A DNA stretch of 37,741 nucleotides from Draconibacterium orientale (GTDB lineage Bacteria > Bacteroidota > Bacteroidia > Bacteroidales > DYQJ01): assembly GCA_020719345.1 (NCBI GenBank), contig DYQJ01000005.1:1-37741 (forward strand), in the 5' to 3' direction. Below are positions 1-11,021 of this stretch, in pieces. Under the pieces are notes generated by a model. It searched no databases. It had not been told where the DNA came from and worked only from the letters and a program-made list of their open reading frames with translations. Both the position numbers and the translations under genes were made by a program. Numbering within the stretch: position 1 is the stretch's first letter; each line of letters begins with the position of its first letter.

Positions 1-1
1 C

Positions 2-9
2 TATTTTTG
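2..9 (+). promoter_or_regulatory. possible -7 promoter box
   Basis: TATTTTTG fits the Bacteroidota -7 consensus TAnnTTTG. It lies 90 bases before the first gene. The matching -33 element would fall outside the window, so this rests on one half-site in AT-rich DNA. Confidence 0.3.
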
Positions 10-98
10 GGCTTTTTACAAGAAAGTCACCATTTTTTTACGTTATCAATTATTTATTGATTATCAATTGTTTATTATTAATTATTCATTAAATTTAT

Positions 99-2516
99 AT
101 GAATGCTATCAAAATTTATTTATTATTTTTTTTAACATTAATACTTCTGAATATTAATGCGCACGCACAAAAGAAACAGCTTATTTGCCAAAAAATAACT
201 TCGCCTCCTACAATAGACGGCTTTTTAGGTGACTCTGTCTGGTTAAATAAACCAGTAGCAACAGATTTTATTCAATTAGACCCCGACAACGGCACAAAAG
301 CAAATTTCAAAACAGACGTAAAAATAGTTTACGACAATGATGCCATATACATAGGCGTCATGATGTATGACAACGCACCAGACAGCATCTACAAACAACT
401 TAGCCAACGTGACGAAATTTATATGTCCGACTTCTTTGGCATATATATAGACCCCTTCAATACTGGACTCGTCGCATACGGCTTTTTTGTAACATCAGCC
501 GGCGTGCAAATAGATATGAAAGTAGAGACTTTTGAAGACGCAAGTTGGGACGCAGTCTGGTATAGCAAAGTTAAAATAATAGATGACGGCTGGAGCTGTG
601 AGATGAAAATTCCATACTCAGCAATACGATTCTCTTCCGAAGAAAAACAAACTTGGGGAATAAATATGTTCCGAAATATACAGCGAAGACGCGAAAAAAT
701 AACGTGGAACTTTATTGATAAAAAAATAGAAGGTATTATCACGCAGAGCGGCGAACTTACAGGGATAGAAAATATTGTTCCGCCACTAAGACTTTCTTTT
801 ATGCCTTACTTCTCCAATTATTTTCAATATAACTCGGAGCATCAATCATGGACGCGCTCAACAAGAGGCGGAATGGATTTAAAATATGGCATCAACAAGA
901 GCTTCACAATAGATATGATGTTAATTCCAGACTTTGGACAAGTACAATCAGATGACCAAGTATTGAACATTTCGCCGTTTGAAACTTATTATTCGGAAAA
1001 ACGCCAGTTCTTTACCGAAGGGACAGAGCTGTTTAACAAAGCAAACATTTTTTACTCCCGCCGAATAGGAGGAGAACCTAAAAATTATTACCAAGCAGAA
1101 AACGAACTCAAAGAAAACGAGAAAATTATTAGTAATGTCGCTAATAATCAATTAATTAATGCTACCAAAATCACTGGAAGAACAAACAAATCTTTAGGAA
1201 TAGGTTTTTTAAATGCTATAACTTTAAAATCGTTTGCAATCATAGAAGATACAATAACTAAACAAAGACGCGAATTTACAACCCAATATTTTACTAACTA
1301 CAACGTATTAGTATTTGACCAGTCCCTAAAAAATAATTCTTATATAAGCTTGATTAACACAAATGTAACCGAGTTTCAAACCCAATACTTAGCCAATGTA
1401 ACCGCTACAGATTTCAAATTTTATAACAAAAACAAGACCTATGCCATAGGTGGAAACTCGGCAGTAAGTCAAATTCACGACTCGCAAGACAGCCAAGAAT
1501 ATGGTGCTACGTACACTGTTTTCGTCTCTAAAACGAGTCAACGTTTTCGTTTTGACATCTATCACTTTCTTGAGACCGACAAATACAATCCCAATGACAT
1601 GGGATATTTGCAAATGAACAATGCCGTAGGAGGTTTTATTGATTTGGCTTACAATTTCTACAATCCAATATGGAAGTTCATCTGGTGGCGAAATAATGTA
1701 AATATAACTTACGAGTCGTTATACAAGCCACTCGCATACAATAAATTACAACTTTCTACAAGTAACTATGTCACCTTTAAAAATTATATCACTCTCGGTA
1801 TAAATTCCGCATACAATCTCCTCAACGAACACGATTATTTTGAAACACGAGTAGAAAATAGATATTTTGAAGTCCCTAATTGGTACTATTTTCAATTATA
1901 TTTATCAACTGACTATCGCAAACCTATTGCCATGGACATAATACCCGGAATCTGGCGCTCTACACTCAACGACTTTAATGGCTACTGGATAACTTTTATC
2001 CCGCGTTTTAAAATAAACGACCGAATGTTGATAGTACATAACATAACAATAAACAACGAGATAAAAAGAAATTACGTAACACATGACAGCGAAAATGAAA
2101 TATATTTTGGAAAAGACCTATTAAAAAATATCTCTAATACCCTTGAAATAGGTTATATCTTTAATAACAAACAAGGAATAAATATCAGAGCAAGACATTA
2201 CCTGGCATCAGTAGATTTTACTGATTTTTATTTTCTTACAACAGAAGGACAATTATTTACTACAAATAACAGCTTTGATAACTACGACATAAACTTTAAT
2301 ATCTTTAATATAGATTTTATTTATAACTGGAACTTTGCACATGGAAGTGAGATGTCGGTAGCATGGAAAAATATCATCAATGCGTATGACGAAAAGATAA
2401 TTACATCTTTTCATGAAAATATAAAACATACTTTAGAGTCTCCGCAAATAAATGATTTCTCATTAAAAATCATCTATTATCTTGATTATCAATATATGAA
2501 AAAAAATGTACTGTAA
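99..2516 (+). CDS. DUF5916 / CBM9-like outer-membrane protein
   Basis: Secreted protein of 805 residues. Residues 1-23 form a signal peptide ending in AHAQ. Residues 25-220 read as the family 9 carbohydrate-binding-like domain that opens DUF5916 proteins: TIDGFLGDSVW near 38, an acidic DEIYMSDFFGIYIDPF stretch near 105, and WDAVW followed by a GWSCEMKIPYSAIRF segment near 150-180. The rest, rich in alternating aromatic strands and ending in a short aromatic strand region, looks like an outer-membrane beta-barrel. The family is common in Bacteroidota; its substrate is generally unknown. The start was chosen at the ATG that gives a clean signal peptide. It stands alone and converges on the next operon. 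I cannot name a ligand. Confidence 0.85.
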   Translation: MNAIKIYLLFFLTLILLNINAHAQKKQLICQKITSPPTIDGFLGDSVWLNKPVATDFIQLDPDNGTKANFKTDVKIVYDNDAIYIGVMMYDNAPDSIYKQLSQRDEIYMSDFFGIYIDPFNTGLVAYGFFVTSAGVQIDMKVETFEDASWDAVWYSKVKIIDDGWSCEMKIPYSAIRFSSEEKQTWGINMFRNIQRRREKITWNFIDKKIEGIITQSGELTGIENIVPPLRLSFMPYFSNYFQYNSEHQSWTRSTRGGMDLKYGINKSFTIDMMLIPDFGQVQSDDQVLNISPFETYYSEKRQFFTEGTELFNKANIFYSRRIGGEPKNYYQAENELKENEKIISNVANNQLINATKITGRTNKSLGIGFLNAITLKSFAIIEDTITKQRREFTTQYFTNYNVLVFDQSLKNNSYISLINTNVTEFQTQYLANVTATDFKFYNKNKTYAIGGNSAVSQIHDSQDSQEYGATYTVFVSKTSQRFRFDIYHFLETDKYNPNDMGYLQMNNAVGGFIDLAYNFYNPIWKFIWWRNNVNITYESLYKPLAYNKLQLSTSNYVTFKNYITLGINSAYNLLNEHDYFETRVENRYFEVPNWYYFQLYLSTDYRKPIAMDIIPGIWRSTLNDFNGYWITFIPRFKINDRMLIVHNITINNEIKRNYVTHDSENEIYFGKDLLKNISNTLEIGYIFNNKQGINIRARHYLASVDFTDFYFLTTEGQLFTTNNSFDNYDINFNIFNIDFIYNWNFAHGSEMSVAWKNIINAYDEKIITSFHENIKHTLESPQINDFSLKIIYYLDYQYMKKNVL

Positions 2517-2698
2517 GTGTAAAACGAGAGTTTTAGAAAACTAATAAATCCAAATGCAAAATTATTTGAAATAAAATAATAGAAAATATTGCATGCGATG
2601 AAGGAAAAAATTTTAGACAAAATTTTATCACTTGAAGAATTGTTGATGATGAGAGTGCCAAGAAAATGACTTATCTTGTTTTTAGCCATAGAGAAATG

Positions 2699-2739
2699 AA
2701 AGGAATGAAAGTTTTTTCTTTCATTTCTTTCATTCCTTT
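2699..2739. terminator. hairpin between convergent genes
   Basis: A 13-base arm at 2699-2711 (AAAGGAATGAAAG) is the exact reverse complement of 2727-2739. It sits between two converging genes, with T-rich sequence in the loop. It probably ends transcription from one or both sides. Related CCACAAAG/GAAAGGAAT sequence occurs near 25780, so it may also belong to a common intergenic repeat. Confidence 0.5.
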
Positions 2740-2747
2740 GTGGTTCA

Positions 2748-3629
2748 TTATTTTAACAATTTATCTAATAGTTCTTTTCCGGAAGAGAAGAACAACATGG
2801 CAAATATGAGCGCATTTAAGATGGTCAAAATAATAACAAAGAAATTGGTTCGCGAGTTTTTAGATTGTATGCTTTTTACTTTTTGCAATATCAATAAATT
2901 GGTCTCGTTTTTTAATACCGAGTCTAATATGGTATTGTTATCTATTTGATTTTTACGTATTTCGGATAGCAAATGAATCATTTTATTCAATGTTTCATTG
3001 GTCTCGGCTTGTTTTGTTGTTATTTGATTAAGCTGCGCTTCAAAATCTATACTATTAAGTTCTTTTTTCAATGTGGCAGTTGCCTGTGCGAGTTCTAAAT
3101 AGCTGTTCAGTAGTTCATCTATTTTGTGCAACTTTTCTTCGTTGCTTAAAAGGGAGGCATTTATTCGTTCTGTTATCTTGTCGGCAAATATTTTTAAGCT
3201 TTGCTGATGAATGTCTACCTGTTTTTTATTTTCGTCTCCTATCTGATTAAGAATAGAACGATGATTATCTATTGCTCCTTTCAAATATTCATGCGTTAAA
3301 TCTTCGGTTCGCAAAGAGAGCTCCGTATATTTTTCCAGTACTCTCTCTTCATCTCGCACTTTTTCTTGAAACAGCTCGTACAATTTTCTTACGTTTTCTT
3401 CCGAGTGACGATATGTCTTGTTTAAATATTCTGAATACAAGGCGATTATTTTATTTAGCTGCTCGGCATATTTTTCTTGTATAGCTCTAATATTCGTAAC
3501 TGTGCCTTCAGTAAGGTCACCTACTCTTGTGATGTGTTTTACTGCACTATCTAAAAGACTTAGCTCGTCTTGTAGCTTTCGTAATTCTTTATTTATATTT
3601 TCTTCCATTAGTAATGTGTTATATTTCAT
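2748..3629 (-). CDS. coiled-coil protein with C-terminal membrane anchor
   Basis: 293 residues, no family recognised. Residues 10-250 are almost wholly charged heptad-like helix with hardly any proline or glycine, so a long coiled coil is likely. Residues about 262-282 (TNFFVIILTILNALIFAMLF) form one membrane segment, leaving a short charged tail. There is no N-terminal signal, which suggests a tail-anchored inner-membrane protein with the coil in the cytoplasm. Its ATG overlaps the stop of the upstream RecQ-like gene in an ATGA, so the two are probably translationally coupled and may work together. An internal ATG seven codons in is an alternative start. Architecture resembles scaffold or sensor proteins, but function is unknown. 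Confidence 0.8.
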   Translation of the reverse strand: MKYNTLLMEENINKELRKLQDELSLLDSAVKHITRVGDLTEGTVTNIRAIQEKYAEQLNKIIALYSEYLNKTYRHSEENVRKLYELFQEKVRDEERVLEKYTELSLRTEDLTHEYLKGAIDNHRSILNQIGDENKKQVDIHQQSLKIFADKITERINASLLSNEEKLHKIDELLNSYLELAQATATLKKELNSIDFEAQLNQITTKQAETNETLNKMIHLLSEIRKNQIDNNTILDSVLKNETNLLILQKVKSIQSKNSRTNFFVIILTILNALIFAMLFFSSGKELLDKLLK

Positions 3630-6600
3630 TGTTTTATTTTAAATCCTTTTAAAAAATTGGCATTGAATTGTCTCAGCCATTCTACATGATATTTTAGCTC
3701 AATAAAATCTTCAAATTTTGACTTGATAGAGCTATTTTTTTCGTAAATTTTCTCCAATAAATAATTTTTGTCGCGGTCAACAATCTCCGAGTTCGCATGC
3801 GTAGTCATTTGCATCATAGAATATCCGGCATTTATTTTGGATAGTCCGTCACTGACAATCTGCTCGTTGTCCGAGTTATACAAAATATCGGCAAATCCAT
3901 TAAGTATCTGGCAAATAGCATTGTTAGGATTTTCTTTGAGTAAAATATCTGTTGTTTTATATAGATGCGACAAGTTGTCTTTAAAATACGAGAGCTCTTT
4001 TATGTAATAATCTATAACTTCGTTATTTACAACAGAAATATTGCGCAAGCCAAATAAATATTTGGCATCAAAATAATCATTATGTAAGCTGCAAATATAA
4101 TCTTTATTTTTTGAATATCCATTCTCAGACAAATTAGGATTCTTTATTTGTGTTGCTACCAGATTTTGCATGGACACCAACGAATCACGTCTTTTGGCAA
4201 CAATATTTTGGTACCAGAATGTATTGAAAAAGATAAAAGATTTTTCTAACATGCTATCTGCTTCTATATCAGATAATTCTGACATCATCGTCTTCAATTT
4301 TTCTTCGGTTATATATAGTTTCAAATAATTTTGAAGCGAGTTATAATAAAAAATATCTTCCCGTTTTGTGAAATATATTGTTATCTCGGATTTGTGATAA
4401 TTGATTGTATAATCGTCAATTATATTTATCAACCACATCTTATGAACTACCGACCATGTCTGATAAAAATTTCGGCAGCGATTATACAAATCTACTACTT
4501 GGTTATAATTATCTCGCGTGAACTTGCTAAGATTTAATTCATTGCGTTTGAGTAACAACTCTTGAAATTCATTGAAATTATTTGACAACTTATAAAAGTT
4601 GTTTAGTTGCGAGTCCTCAAAATTTTCCCATATACTTGCTTTAATCTTTTTTGCGATTCTCTCCACATAATCATTTGTGAAACCGACAGTTAGAGTATTT
4701 TCTGCATTTAGCGTCATCTCTTGTAACAAAGTTTTCATTCCTTTGCTATTCTCTTTTTTTGTTGTAGTTTCAAGCCATGTAACTAGGTCAGTTTCCGATT
4801 GCCGTTTGGTTTCTATGTCGTTTTTGGCAAAATACAAAATGCGTTCGTTCATCTCTTTGTCGTAAACGGAAGATTTGATAACAATCTCATTGCTTTTAAA
4901 ATCTATGAATCCAATTAATTTTTCGGTTTTAAGAATATGCAATTGATGTGGATTCGTTCCCGGCTCGGTTCGTAATTCAAAGATGTCATCAAACTCATAA
5001 TCAAGATGTTCCTTCAAATTATTGATAGGTGTTTCGGTAGAATAAGATATTTCATTTATCAACTCCTCAAAGATAAACACATTTTTTTCGGCAGTTAGAT
5101 GTATTTTATCAAAGATAATATTTAATAAATTTATATCAGCTTCTTGATTATTGAAAAAAGTAGTTATCAAGGCATTATCTATTTGTCGTCCTGCACGCGC
5201 ATTGGTTTGTATAAAATGCTCTACCGACAGTGGTAAATGCAGATGTACTAAGTTATTGATTCCTTGCATATTTAATGCCACACGAATAGATTGTGAGGCA
5301 ATTAATATATTTTTTTCTTTATTTTTAAAACTTCTATAATCGCGGTACGAGTTATAACTTTTTATCTCACTAACGGCAAAAAAGCCATCATCTATCGTGC
5401 CTTCAAATTTGGCGAGAGATAAATTTTTCGCATTTTCCAATTTATCATAAATTCCATCACCTGTCTTTGTAGAGACACTTGTAAGTCCCTGTTGTTCAGT
5501 GCAAACGACTAATAAATTGTTGTCATTAGTAATTTTTTCCTCAATAAAATTAAACAATCTTTGTTGCTTATATATCTTAACGGCATTTTCAAGCATTGTA
5601 GAATCAGAGAGTTCTTCCGGATTTTCTATTTTTATATCAACAAATTGAAAATCCAGATTATTAAAATTATTTTTGTCATGCAATATTTTCAAATTGTTGT
5701 CTAATTTATTAGTAATGTCATAAATAACATTATAACTGCAATACGAAGAGAAAATATACAACGGCAGATGTGTCAAATTAGTTGGTTTACAATAAGTTTG
5801 CAAATTTCTTATTAAAGACGAATGCGCCATAGAAAAATCGTGTCCCCATTCGGAGATGCTATGCGCTTCGTTAATTATTGCCGAAGAAAATGTTAAATTA
5901 TTTTGTTTCATCTCGTTTAAAACATTTCTAAACTCTTGGGTTAAAAACATTTCTGCCGATATTAAGATAACTAATATTTCTTTATTTTTCAAGTTATTTA
6001 AGACTTTCTGTTTCTCTAACATCTTTGTTTGTAAGCGATTGACATAATAAATGCTATCTATTCCCTGATTTTTCATCTCGTCTATATATTCTTTGAGCGC
6101 CGACATGTTGGCAGGTATTACCATTGTGATGGCATTTTGAAAGAAATTAACAAATAAAGCAATGAAATTTCTATTCTGTGAGAATGCCGAGCTGACAAGA
6201 CAATTATTTAATCCCAACGCCGACAAAACAAATTCTAACTCGTTGTTAGACAACTCATATTTACGAAAAATAGTCCGTAAAAAGAAAGTTATACTATCGG
6301 TAACCGATGAGATTCTTTGTTCTGATATTTGATTATCCGGAGTAGAATATAAATCTTGATATTTTGTTAATTGATTATTAATAAGGAATTTGCGTCTGGA
6401 TTTTTGTCCGCGAGCGCTGCGAATTTGTGCATAATATTTAGCCGAGTTATTAAGATATTTGAAATCTATGCCGTTTCGTCTTAGAACAGAAACATCAACA
6501 ATCAAATCAAAATAACGACTTGATTCAAAATCTGATATAAGATATTTCTCACCTTGATAAAGCACATTTAGCTCTGCTTGTTCAAACTCTTCGCTGTGAT

Positions 6601-7696
6601 AAATAGTTAAATTTATTTTGGGTAATTTGCGTTGCGCATTTTCTATAATAGCGAAATTTTTGAAATAAAGTTTAAAATCTTCTATGGCAAGAAATCCGCA
6701 AGGAATGTCTTGCTCTATGACCGCAATATTCCACTGCTCTTGGTCTATGTTTAATTTATTAGCTAAAATAAATTCTATTAAAGTCTTATGAATGCGTGCT
6801 ATAGCAAGCGGCGCCAATGCTATTTGCAGTGCTTGACGTCCGTCTTCGGTCTTGTACAAAGGTGTTTTAAAAAATTTTTGAATATTCTCAAAATAATCAT
6901 CAGACAAAAAATATGATAACAATTCCAAATCTTTTTCTATGTTTTGGAAGCTGTCTTTTTTTAATCCTATATATGCATCCCAATTGACACTTTTTAGGAG
7001 TTTGTTTTTTAATTCTTCCGCTTTATAATCACTAAAATTATTGTCGGCGTCGTCTTCTAAGTTAATAATAATTCCTTTATAGTCTCGCTCCGTAAATGGT
7101 GATTCTATGGAGAAGCTGGTCTTTTCATATAAAAAATTATAACTTGCGTTTTTTGTTAATCTGTCTATATCTTCAAAATTATTCTCGTGATTTTCAATTA
7201 TATTTTTATAAGTTCTTCCGAAATCTATCATCTGAATCAAATAGTCACCGTAATATAGTGGCAGAATATCTAAGACAAAATATTTTTGCAATAAGACTTT
7301 TTCATCTTTTGTGTCATAAGTATATTTAGTAAAATATTTCTTATCAAAACGTGGCTCAACAATATGAAGTGCTTGATATATAATACGTTTGAAGTCATCG
7401 GTAGTAAAATTATATACAATGTCGTTCTGTGCGGTTATTTCTTTGGTAGTTTTAGAAAACGTATTCGCTATCATATCTTCAATAAAACACGAGGGACGAG
7501 TAGGCAGACCGCGGGTAAGCAGATTATTGAATCGGCACAAAATAGAGTCCATATTTGTGTGCTTCAAGTCGGCATTGGTCTCTAATTCAAAAAATGACAG
7601 CTGCCGCAATAAGTCCGTTACTTTATGTTTATTTTTATCTTGTAAAAACAAATTTTTTATCCCGTCAATAAAATAAGACGCTTGTAATTGTGCCAT
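3626..7696 (-). CDS. RecQ-family helicase-like protein, ATPase motifs degenerate
   Basis: 1356 residues. Residues 470-850 align by eye with the RecQ helicase core: motif Ia at about 524-546 ([20 protein letters not shown]), motif II with the RecQ-type EWGHDF at 608-621, motif V near 799-815, and motif [11 protein letters not shown] at 830-838. The nucleotide site is eroded. Where RecQ has a TGGGKS P-loop this protein has SAFSQNRNF (503-511), and DEAH has become NEAH. Residues 1-450 and 1000-1356 resemble, from memory, the flanks of large RecQ-like proteins of bacterial accessory regions ([11 protein letters not shown] near 296, IDDYTINY in the C-terminal half). Residues 200-245 may be a broken PD-(D/E)XK-like strand-helix region; that is only a suggestion. 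A good promoter lies just upstream, and a coiled-coil membrane protein is coupled downstream. It is intact and expressed-looking, so it may be a nucleic-acid-binding pseudoenzyme. Confidence 0.7.
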   Translation of the reverse strand: MAQLQASYFIDGIKNLFLQDKNKHKVTDLLRQLSFFELETNADLKHTNMDSILCRFNNLLTRGLPTRPSCFIEDMIANTFSKTTKEITAQNDIVYNFTTDDFKRIIYQALHIVEPRFDKKYFTKYTYDTKDEKVLLQKYFVLDILPLYYGDYLIQMIDFGRTYKNIIENHENNFEDIDRLTKNASYNFLYEKTSFSIESPFTERDYKGIIINLEDDADNNFSDYKAEELKNKLLKSVNWDAYIGLKKDSFQNIEKDLELLSYFLSDDYFENIQKFFKTPLYKTEDGRQALQIALAPLAIARIHKTLIEFILANKLNIDQEQWNIAVIEQDIPCGFLAIEDFKLYFKNFAIIENAQRKLPKINLTIYHSEEFEQAELNVLYQGEKYLISDFESSRYFDLIVDVSVLRRNGIDFKYLNNSAKYYAQIRSARGQKSRRKFLINNQLTKYQDLYSTPDNQISEQRISSVTDSITFFLRTIFRKYELSNNELEFVLSALGLNNCLVSSAFSQNRNFIALFVNFFQNAITMVIPANMSALKEYIDEMKNQGIDSIYYVNRLQTKMLEKQKVLNNLKNKEILVILISAEMFLTQEFRNVLNEMKQNNLTFSSAIINEAHSISEWGHDFSMAHSSLIRNLQTYCKPTNLTHLPLYIFSSYCSYNVIYDITNKLDNNLKILHDKNNFNNLDFQFVDIKIENPEELSDSTMLENAVKIYKQQRLFNFIEEKITNDNNLLVVCTEQQGLTSVSTKTGDGIYDKLENAKNLSLAKFEGTIDDGFFAVSEIKSYNSYRDYRSFKNKEKNILIASQSIRVALNMQGINNLVHLHLPLSVEHFIQTNARAGRQIDNALITTFFNNQEADINLLNIIFDKIHLTAEKNVFIFEELINEISYSTETPINNLKEHLDYEFDDIFELRTEPGTNPHQLHILKTEKLIGFIDFKSNEIVIKSSVYDKEMNERILYFAKNDIETKRQSETDLVTWLETTTKKENSKGMKTLLQEMTLNAENTLTVGFTNDYVERIAKKIKASIWENFEDSQLNNFYKLSNNFNEFQELLLKRNELNLSKFTRDNYNQVVDLYNRCRNFYQTWSVVHKMWLINIIDDYTINYHKSEITIYFTKREDIFYYNSLQNYLKLYITEEKLKTMMSELSDIEADSMLEKSFIFFNTFWYQNIVAKRRDSLVSMQNLVATQIKNPNLSENGYSKNKDYICSLHNDYFDAKYLFGLRNISVVNNEVIDYYIKELSYFKDNLSHLYKTTDILLKENPNNAICQILNGFADILYNSDNEQIVSDGLSKINAGYSMMQMTTHANSEIVDRDKNYLLEKIYEKNSSIKSKFEDFIELKYHVEWLRQFNANFLKGFKIKQ

Positions 7697-7733
7697 CAGA
7701 AAAAGTTTAGATATTTTTATATAAAAAATTTTT

Positions 7734-7764
7734 CAAAAATAGTTTTTTTTTTTTATCTTTCAAA
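7734..7764 (-). promoter_or_regulatory. promoter of the RecQ-like operon
   Basis: Reading the minus strand, TTTG (7764-7761) is followed after 19 bases by TATTTTTG (7741-7734), a full match to the Bacteroidota -33/-7 pattern. The -7 box lies 37 bases before the ATG at 7696. Confidence 0.65.
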
Positions 7765-7810
7765 AATAATTTTAATTAAAAAAATATTAATAATTTTAAT
7801 ACTACGAAGT

Positions 7811-8725
7811 ATGGAGAAGAAGTATTTAGATATAAAGACGGAAATATACGAAGCTGTACAAAATAACCTTCCAGTTGTCTCCCTTGAAAGCACGATAATA
7901 TCACATGGGATGCCGTATCCACAAAATGTAGAGATGGCTAAAAGGTGTGAGCAGATAATTCGCGACAATGGCGCAATCCCCGCTACAATAGGCATTATCA
8001 ACGGCGTAATAAAAATCGGTTTAAGTGACTCAGAGTTAGAATATATGGCTAATTCTAAAAATATAGCGAAGGTCAGCCGCCGCGACTTTGCATGGATAGT
8101 CTCAAAAAAATTAAGCGGCGCCACTACCGTTGCCTCAACTATGATTGCCTCAAAACTCGCCGGTATAAAAGTCTTTGTTACCGGAGGCATCGGAGGAGTA
8201 CATCGGGAAGCCGAAAAAACTTTCGATATATCTGCTGACTTATATGAACTCGCAACTACCAATGTAGCAGTGGTTTGTGCCGGTGCGAAATCTATTTTAG
8301 ATTTAGGACTAACCCTTGAATATCTTGAAACGCATGGCGTTCCGGTAATAGGTTATAAAACAGACGAATTACCGGCTTTTTATACCCGAAAAAGCGGACA
8401 TAAATTAGTTTTATATTCGGACAGCATCACCGAAATAGCACAAATGATAAAGACAAAATGGGAATTAAAACTTGACGGCGGAATAGTTGTAGCAAATCCT
8501 ATCCCTGAAGAATTTGCCATGAACGAATTTGTTATCGCAAAAGCAATAGAAGATGCCTTAGATAAAGCAAAATATTTTAAGATACATGGAAAAGAACTGA
8601 CTCCATTCCTCCTCGCCGAGATAAAAAATATAACCAAAGGCAAAAGCTTAGATGCTAATATACAATTAGTTTACAACAACGCACTAACCGGAGCGCTCTT
8701 AGCAAAAGAATTGGTTGATGAATAA
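7811..8725 (+). CDS. psuG: pseudouridine-5'-phosphate glycosidase
   Basis: 304 residues from the ATG at 7811. The enzyme reversibly splits pseudouridine 5'-phosphate into uracil and ribose 5-phosphate. Family signatures are clear: [16 protein letters not shown] near residues 24-39 with the catalytic Glu, KVSRRD near 87 carrying the Lys expected to bind ribose, the [10 protein letters not shown] segment near 102, and [12 protein letters not shown] near 121-132. An in-frame extension to 7688 would add 41 hydrophobic, Lys/Ile-rich residues not typical of the family and would overlap the divergent gene, so the internal start is preferred. No psuK kinase is next to it. The gene meets the following minus-strand gene stop to stop. 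Confidence 0.92.
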   Translation: MEKKYLDIKTEIYEAVQNNLPVVSLESTIISHGMPYPQNVEMAKRCEQIIRDNGAIPATIGIINGVIKIGLSDSELEYMANSKNIAKVSRRDFAWIVSKKLSGATTVASTMIASKLAGIKVFVTGGIGGVHREAEKTFDISADLYELATTNVAVVCAGAKSILDLGLTLEYLETHGVPVIGYKTDELPAFYTRKSGHKLVLYSDSITEIAQMIKTKWELKLDGGIVVANPIPEEFAMNEFVIAKAIEDALDKAKYFKIHGKELTPFLLAEIKNITKGKSLDANIQLVYNNALTGALLAKELVDE

Positions 8726-9376
8726 TTATTCAGATATCCGAATTATCTTTTTTGCATTTTTTATGTGCATATCATAAATCGGGTCACTATGGGGATTATT
8801 ATTTGCTGCGGCTTTTTTATAAATCCCCTCTAATATTTCCATGCCTGCTTCTGCCGAGTGCAAGAATAAGTTTCGGTGACTCAATCCTATGGCAGAGACA
8901 TTAGTTATTTTTGCCTTCTGCGGATAGAATTTTAAGACCATTCCATTTTTTTTGTTCTGTATCTTTATAAGATTAGATTTTTTAGCTTCAAACTTAAAAT
9001 TGTCTGTATTAAAAGCATTCCTCCAATCTTTAATATATGTATCCGAATTTTCTATTTTAGAAAGTTTAGTGAATAAAACCGAGTTTTCATCATACAATTT
9101 AACATCTTTGACCACCATTGAACTATCTACTCCCACTGATATAAGTGCTATAATATTTGCTTTTCGGAGAGTAACGGCTTCGTTCCAGTTCTCAAAATTA
9201 GAAGTCACGTAGTACCATTTTTTGCCATTATCTATAAAAGTACTATCATGTTGATTCTCTATCCATATATAATTTCCCTGATTGTCGGTGTATCCGTCTG
9301 TTTTTTTAGTATAAAATGTTGTTTTACACAAGATTAATACCATGAAAAGATAAGTAAAAATGAAAGTATATTTCAT
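8726..9376 (-). CDS. secreted or membrane-anchored hypothetical protein
   Basis: 216 residues, family not recognised. Residues 1-17 are a hydrophobic signal or anchor; a Cys follows, but the preceding LIL does not fit a lipobox well. The mature part is a mixed alpha/beta protein with WYYVTSNFENWNEAV near 54-68 and MVLKFYPQK near 147-155. The C-terminus is helical and Lys/Asn-rich. Presumed periplasmic. It converges with psuG with no spacer, and the next gene upstream on this strand is more than 250 bases away beyond a mobile element, so it is probably its own transcription unit. Confidence 0.65.
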   Translation of the reverse strand: MKYTFIFTYLFMVLILCKTTFYTKKTDGYTDNQGNYIWIENQHDSTFIDNGKKWYYVTSNFENWNEAVTLRKANIIALISVGVDSSMVVKDVKLYDENSVLFTKLSKIENSDTYIKDWRNAFNTDNFKFEAKKSNLIKIQNKKNGMVLKFYPQKAKITNVSAIGLSHRNLFLHSAEAGMEILEGIYKKAAANNNPHSDPIYDMHIKNAKKIIRISE

Positions 9377-9501
9377 AAAGATTCAAGTTTATTTTGCATT
9401 TTTAATTTGCATGTTTTTTATTTTTAATTTTAAAATATTGGTTTAATTTACTTTGCGTCTTTGCGTGATAATTAATTTTCCACAAAAATAATTGAATAAC
9501 C

Positions 9502-9627
9502 GTAACTATTTAGCACCTATCAATGTATTGAATATCAATATTTTTTCTCGCAGAGTTCCGCAAAGTTAAAAAACGCAGAGTTTCGCAAAGAATTGATTAC
9601 CAATAAATTTAGATGCTAAATAGTTAC
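9502..9627. mobile_element. miniature inverted-repeat element, family B copy 1
   Basis: 126-bp non-coding element. Ends are inverted repeats beginning GTAACTATTTAGCAcCTA (right end has T for the lower-case c). It is bracketed by a perfect 8-bp direct repeat GAATAACC at 9494-9501 and 9628-9635, the mark of transposition. The interior holds a direct repeat of CGCAGAGTTyCGCAAAG. A second copy lies at 31962-32086 in the opposite orientation. No transposase is in the window. Confidence 0.85.
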
Positions 9628-9643
9628 GAATAACCTAAATTAT

Positions 9644-10189
9644 CTATAATCTTCGCGTAAAAGAAATATTAAGAGTATTGTTCCACCATAGGTCACCATA
9701 TTTTTTGACATTTATAAACGAGTAAGAATTTCCCATATTTAACATCAGTTTTTCACTAATATAATAATTTATGCTCCCATAAGTGCAAGGAGCAAAATTT
9801 CTTAGTTTCAAATCTCCGTAATGTGAAGGACTGTTGCCACGTATCAAATAATCAAAATTCAATCCCGCGGTCAGCGAAATATTATGATAAACAACGACTT
9901 CTAAAAGAAGAGGCACCTGAATATAATGCAGGTGAACTCGGTAATAATCTTGATTTTTTGCATTGGCGGCACCTTTATTAATATATTCAACCCCGGACTG
10001 AAGCTTAACGTTGTCAGAGAACGGATAACGGACATCTATCCCAAAATGTCCACCTATTTTGTGATAACCGCCGTAACTATCGCCATCTATTTGCGAGGCA
10101 GCAAATCCCAGAACTAACAATCCCTCAAAGCTCTGCGAGTAAATATTTTTAGAAACCAGCAATAATATTATGAGTAATATTTTTTTCAT
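9644..10189 (-). CDS. small outer-membrane beta-barrel protein
   Basis: 181 residues. Residues 1-18 are a signal peptide ending in IYSQ. The mature chain is a run of short amphipathic strands with alternating aromatic and small residues ([33 protein letters not shown]) and ends in a strand, as in porin-like or OmpA-like eight-stranded barrels (PF13568 type). [10 protein letters not shown] is typical of that family. Its ATG overlaps the stop of pdxJ in an ATGA, so it is translated from the pdxJ transcript; a functional link to vitamin B6 is not implied. Role unknown. Confidence 0.8.
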   Translation of the reverse strand: MKKILLIILLLVSKNIYSQSFEGLLVLGFAASQIDGDSYGGYHKIGGHFGIDVRYPFSDNVKLQSGVEYINKGAANAKNQDYYRVHLHYIQVPLLLEVVVYHNISLTAGLNFDYLIRGNSPSHYGDLKLRNFAPCTYGSINYYISEKLMLNMGNSYSFINVKKYGDLWWNNTLNISFTRRL

Positions 10190-10911
10190 AACTCCGGATG
10201 TTTCAATTTTTGCAGATAACGTTTTATCGTCTTTTCCAATCCCAGATAGAGAGAATCCGAGATGAGTGCATGTCCTATAGAAACTTCGGCAGTGTACGGT
10301 ATATGTCTCACAAAAAACGCTAAGTTGTCAAGATTCAAATCATGTCCTGCATTTATTCCAAGTCCTATGGAATGTGCTAATTGCGCGGCTCGTTTAAAAT
10401 CAGCAATAGCTTTTTCTCGTTCCATGTAATAATATTTTGCATACGGTTCGGTGTACAACTCTATTCTGTCGGTCTCTATTTTTTTTGCTTCTTCTATATT
10501 TTTCAAATCAGTATCTACAAAGATAGAAGTACGTATTCCATTTCGTCTAAATTCACTAATAGTTTCTTTTAAAAAAGAAGCATTTTTCTCTACTTGCCAG
10601 CCCGCATTTGACGTCAAAGCATCCGGCGGGTCGGGAACAAGAGTAACCTGATGCGGTAGCACTTCTAAGACGAGGTCAATAAACTTCTTGTCCGGATATC
10701 CTTCTATATTAAACTCGGTTGCTATAAGAGGACGTATTTCGCGAACATCGGAATATCTGATATGACGTTCATCCGGACGCGGATGCACAGTGATTCCTTG
10801 CGCGCCAAATATCTCACAATTTATTGCTGCCATCAGCACATCCGGCACATTTCCACCTCGCGCATTGCGAATGGTTGCAATTTTGTTTATGTTTACACTT
10901 AATTTTGTCAT
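10186..10911 (-). CDS. pdxJ: pyridoxine 5'-phosphate synthase
   Basis: 241 residues, standard length. PdxJ condenses 1-deoxy-D-xylulose 5-phosphate with 3-amino-2-oxopropyl phosphate, the last ring-forming step of the DXP-dependent vitamin B6 route, in the cytoplasm. Visible signatures: [17 protein letters not shown] at the N-terminus, [14 protein letters not shown] at 39-52 with the His and Arg that bind substrate, FNIEGYP near 67 with the catalytic Glu, LVPDPPD near 91, and [14 protein letters not shown] near 187 with the catalytic His. It is the first gene of a two-gene unit. A TAACTTTG box lies 39 bases upstream. Confidence 0.96.
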   Translation of the reverse strand: MTKLSVNINKIATIRNARGGNVPDVLMAAINCEIFGAQGITVHPRPDERHIRYSDVREIRPLIATEFNIEGYPDKKFIDLVLEVLPHQVTLVPDPPDALTSNAGWQVEKNASFLKETISEFRRNGIRTSIFVDTDLKNIEEAKKIETDRIELYTEPYAKYYYMEREKAIADFKRAAQLAHSIGLGINAGHDLNLDNLAFFVRHIPYTAEVSIGHALISDSLYLGLEKTIKRYLQKLKHPEL

Positions 10912-10949
10912 CGCATTTGTTTTTTATCTTTTTTTAAAATTATTTTCTG

Positions 10950-10957
10950 CAAAGTTA
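10950..10957 (-). promoter_or_regulatory. possible -7 box for pdxJ
   Basis: The minus strand reads TAACTTTG, a full match to TAnnTTTG, 39 bases before the pdxJ ATG. No convincing -33 element is at the right distance. Confidence 0.4.
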
Positions 10958-11021
10958 GTTACTATTTTTCAATAAATTAAAATTTTTTTGCAAAAAAAAT
11001 CTTTTATATTAATTTTTTTTG

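Noticed and set aside
2598-2669. 23-codon frame MKEKILDKILSLEELLMM...
   Set aside because: Could be a tiny gene or a remnant, but there is no ribosome site, promoter or recognised family, and it lies just before a terminator.
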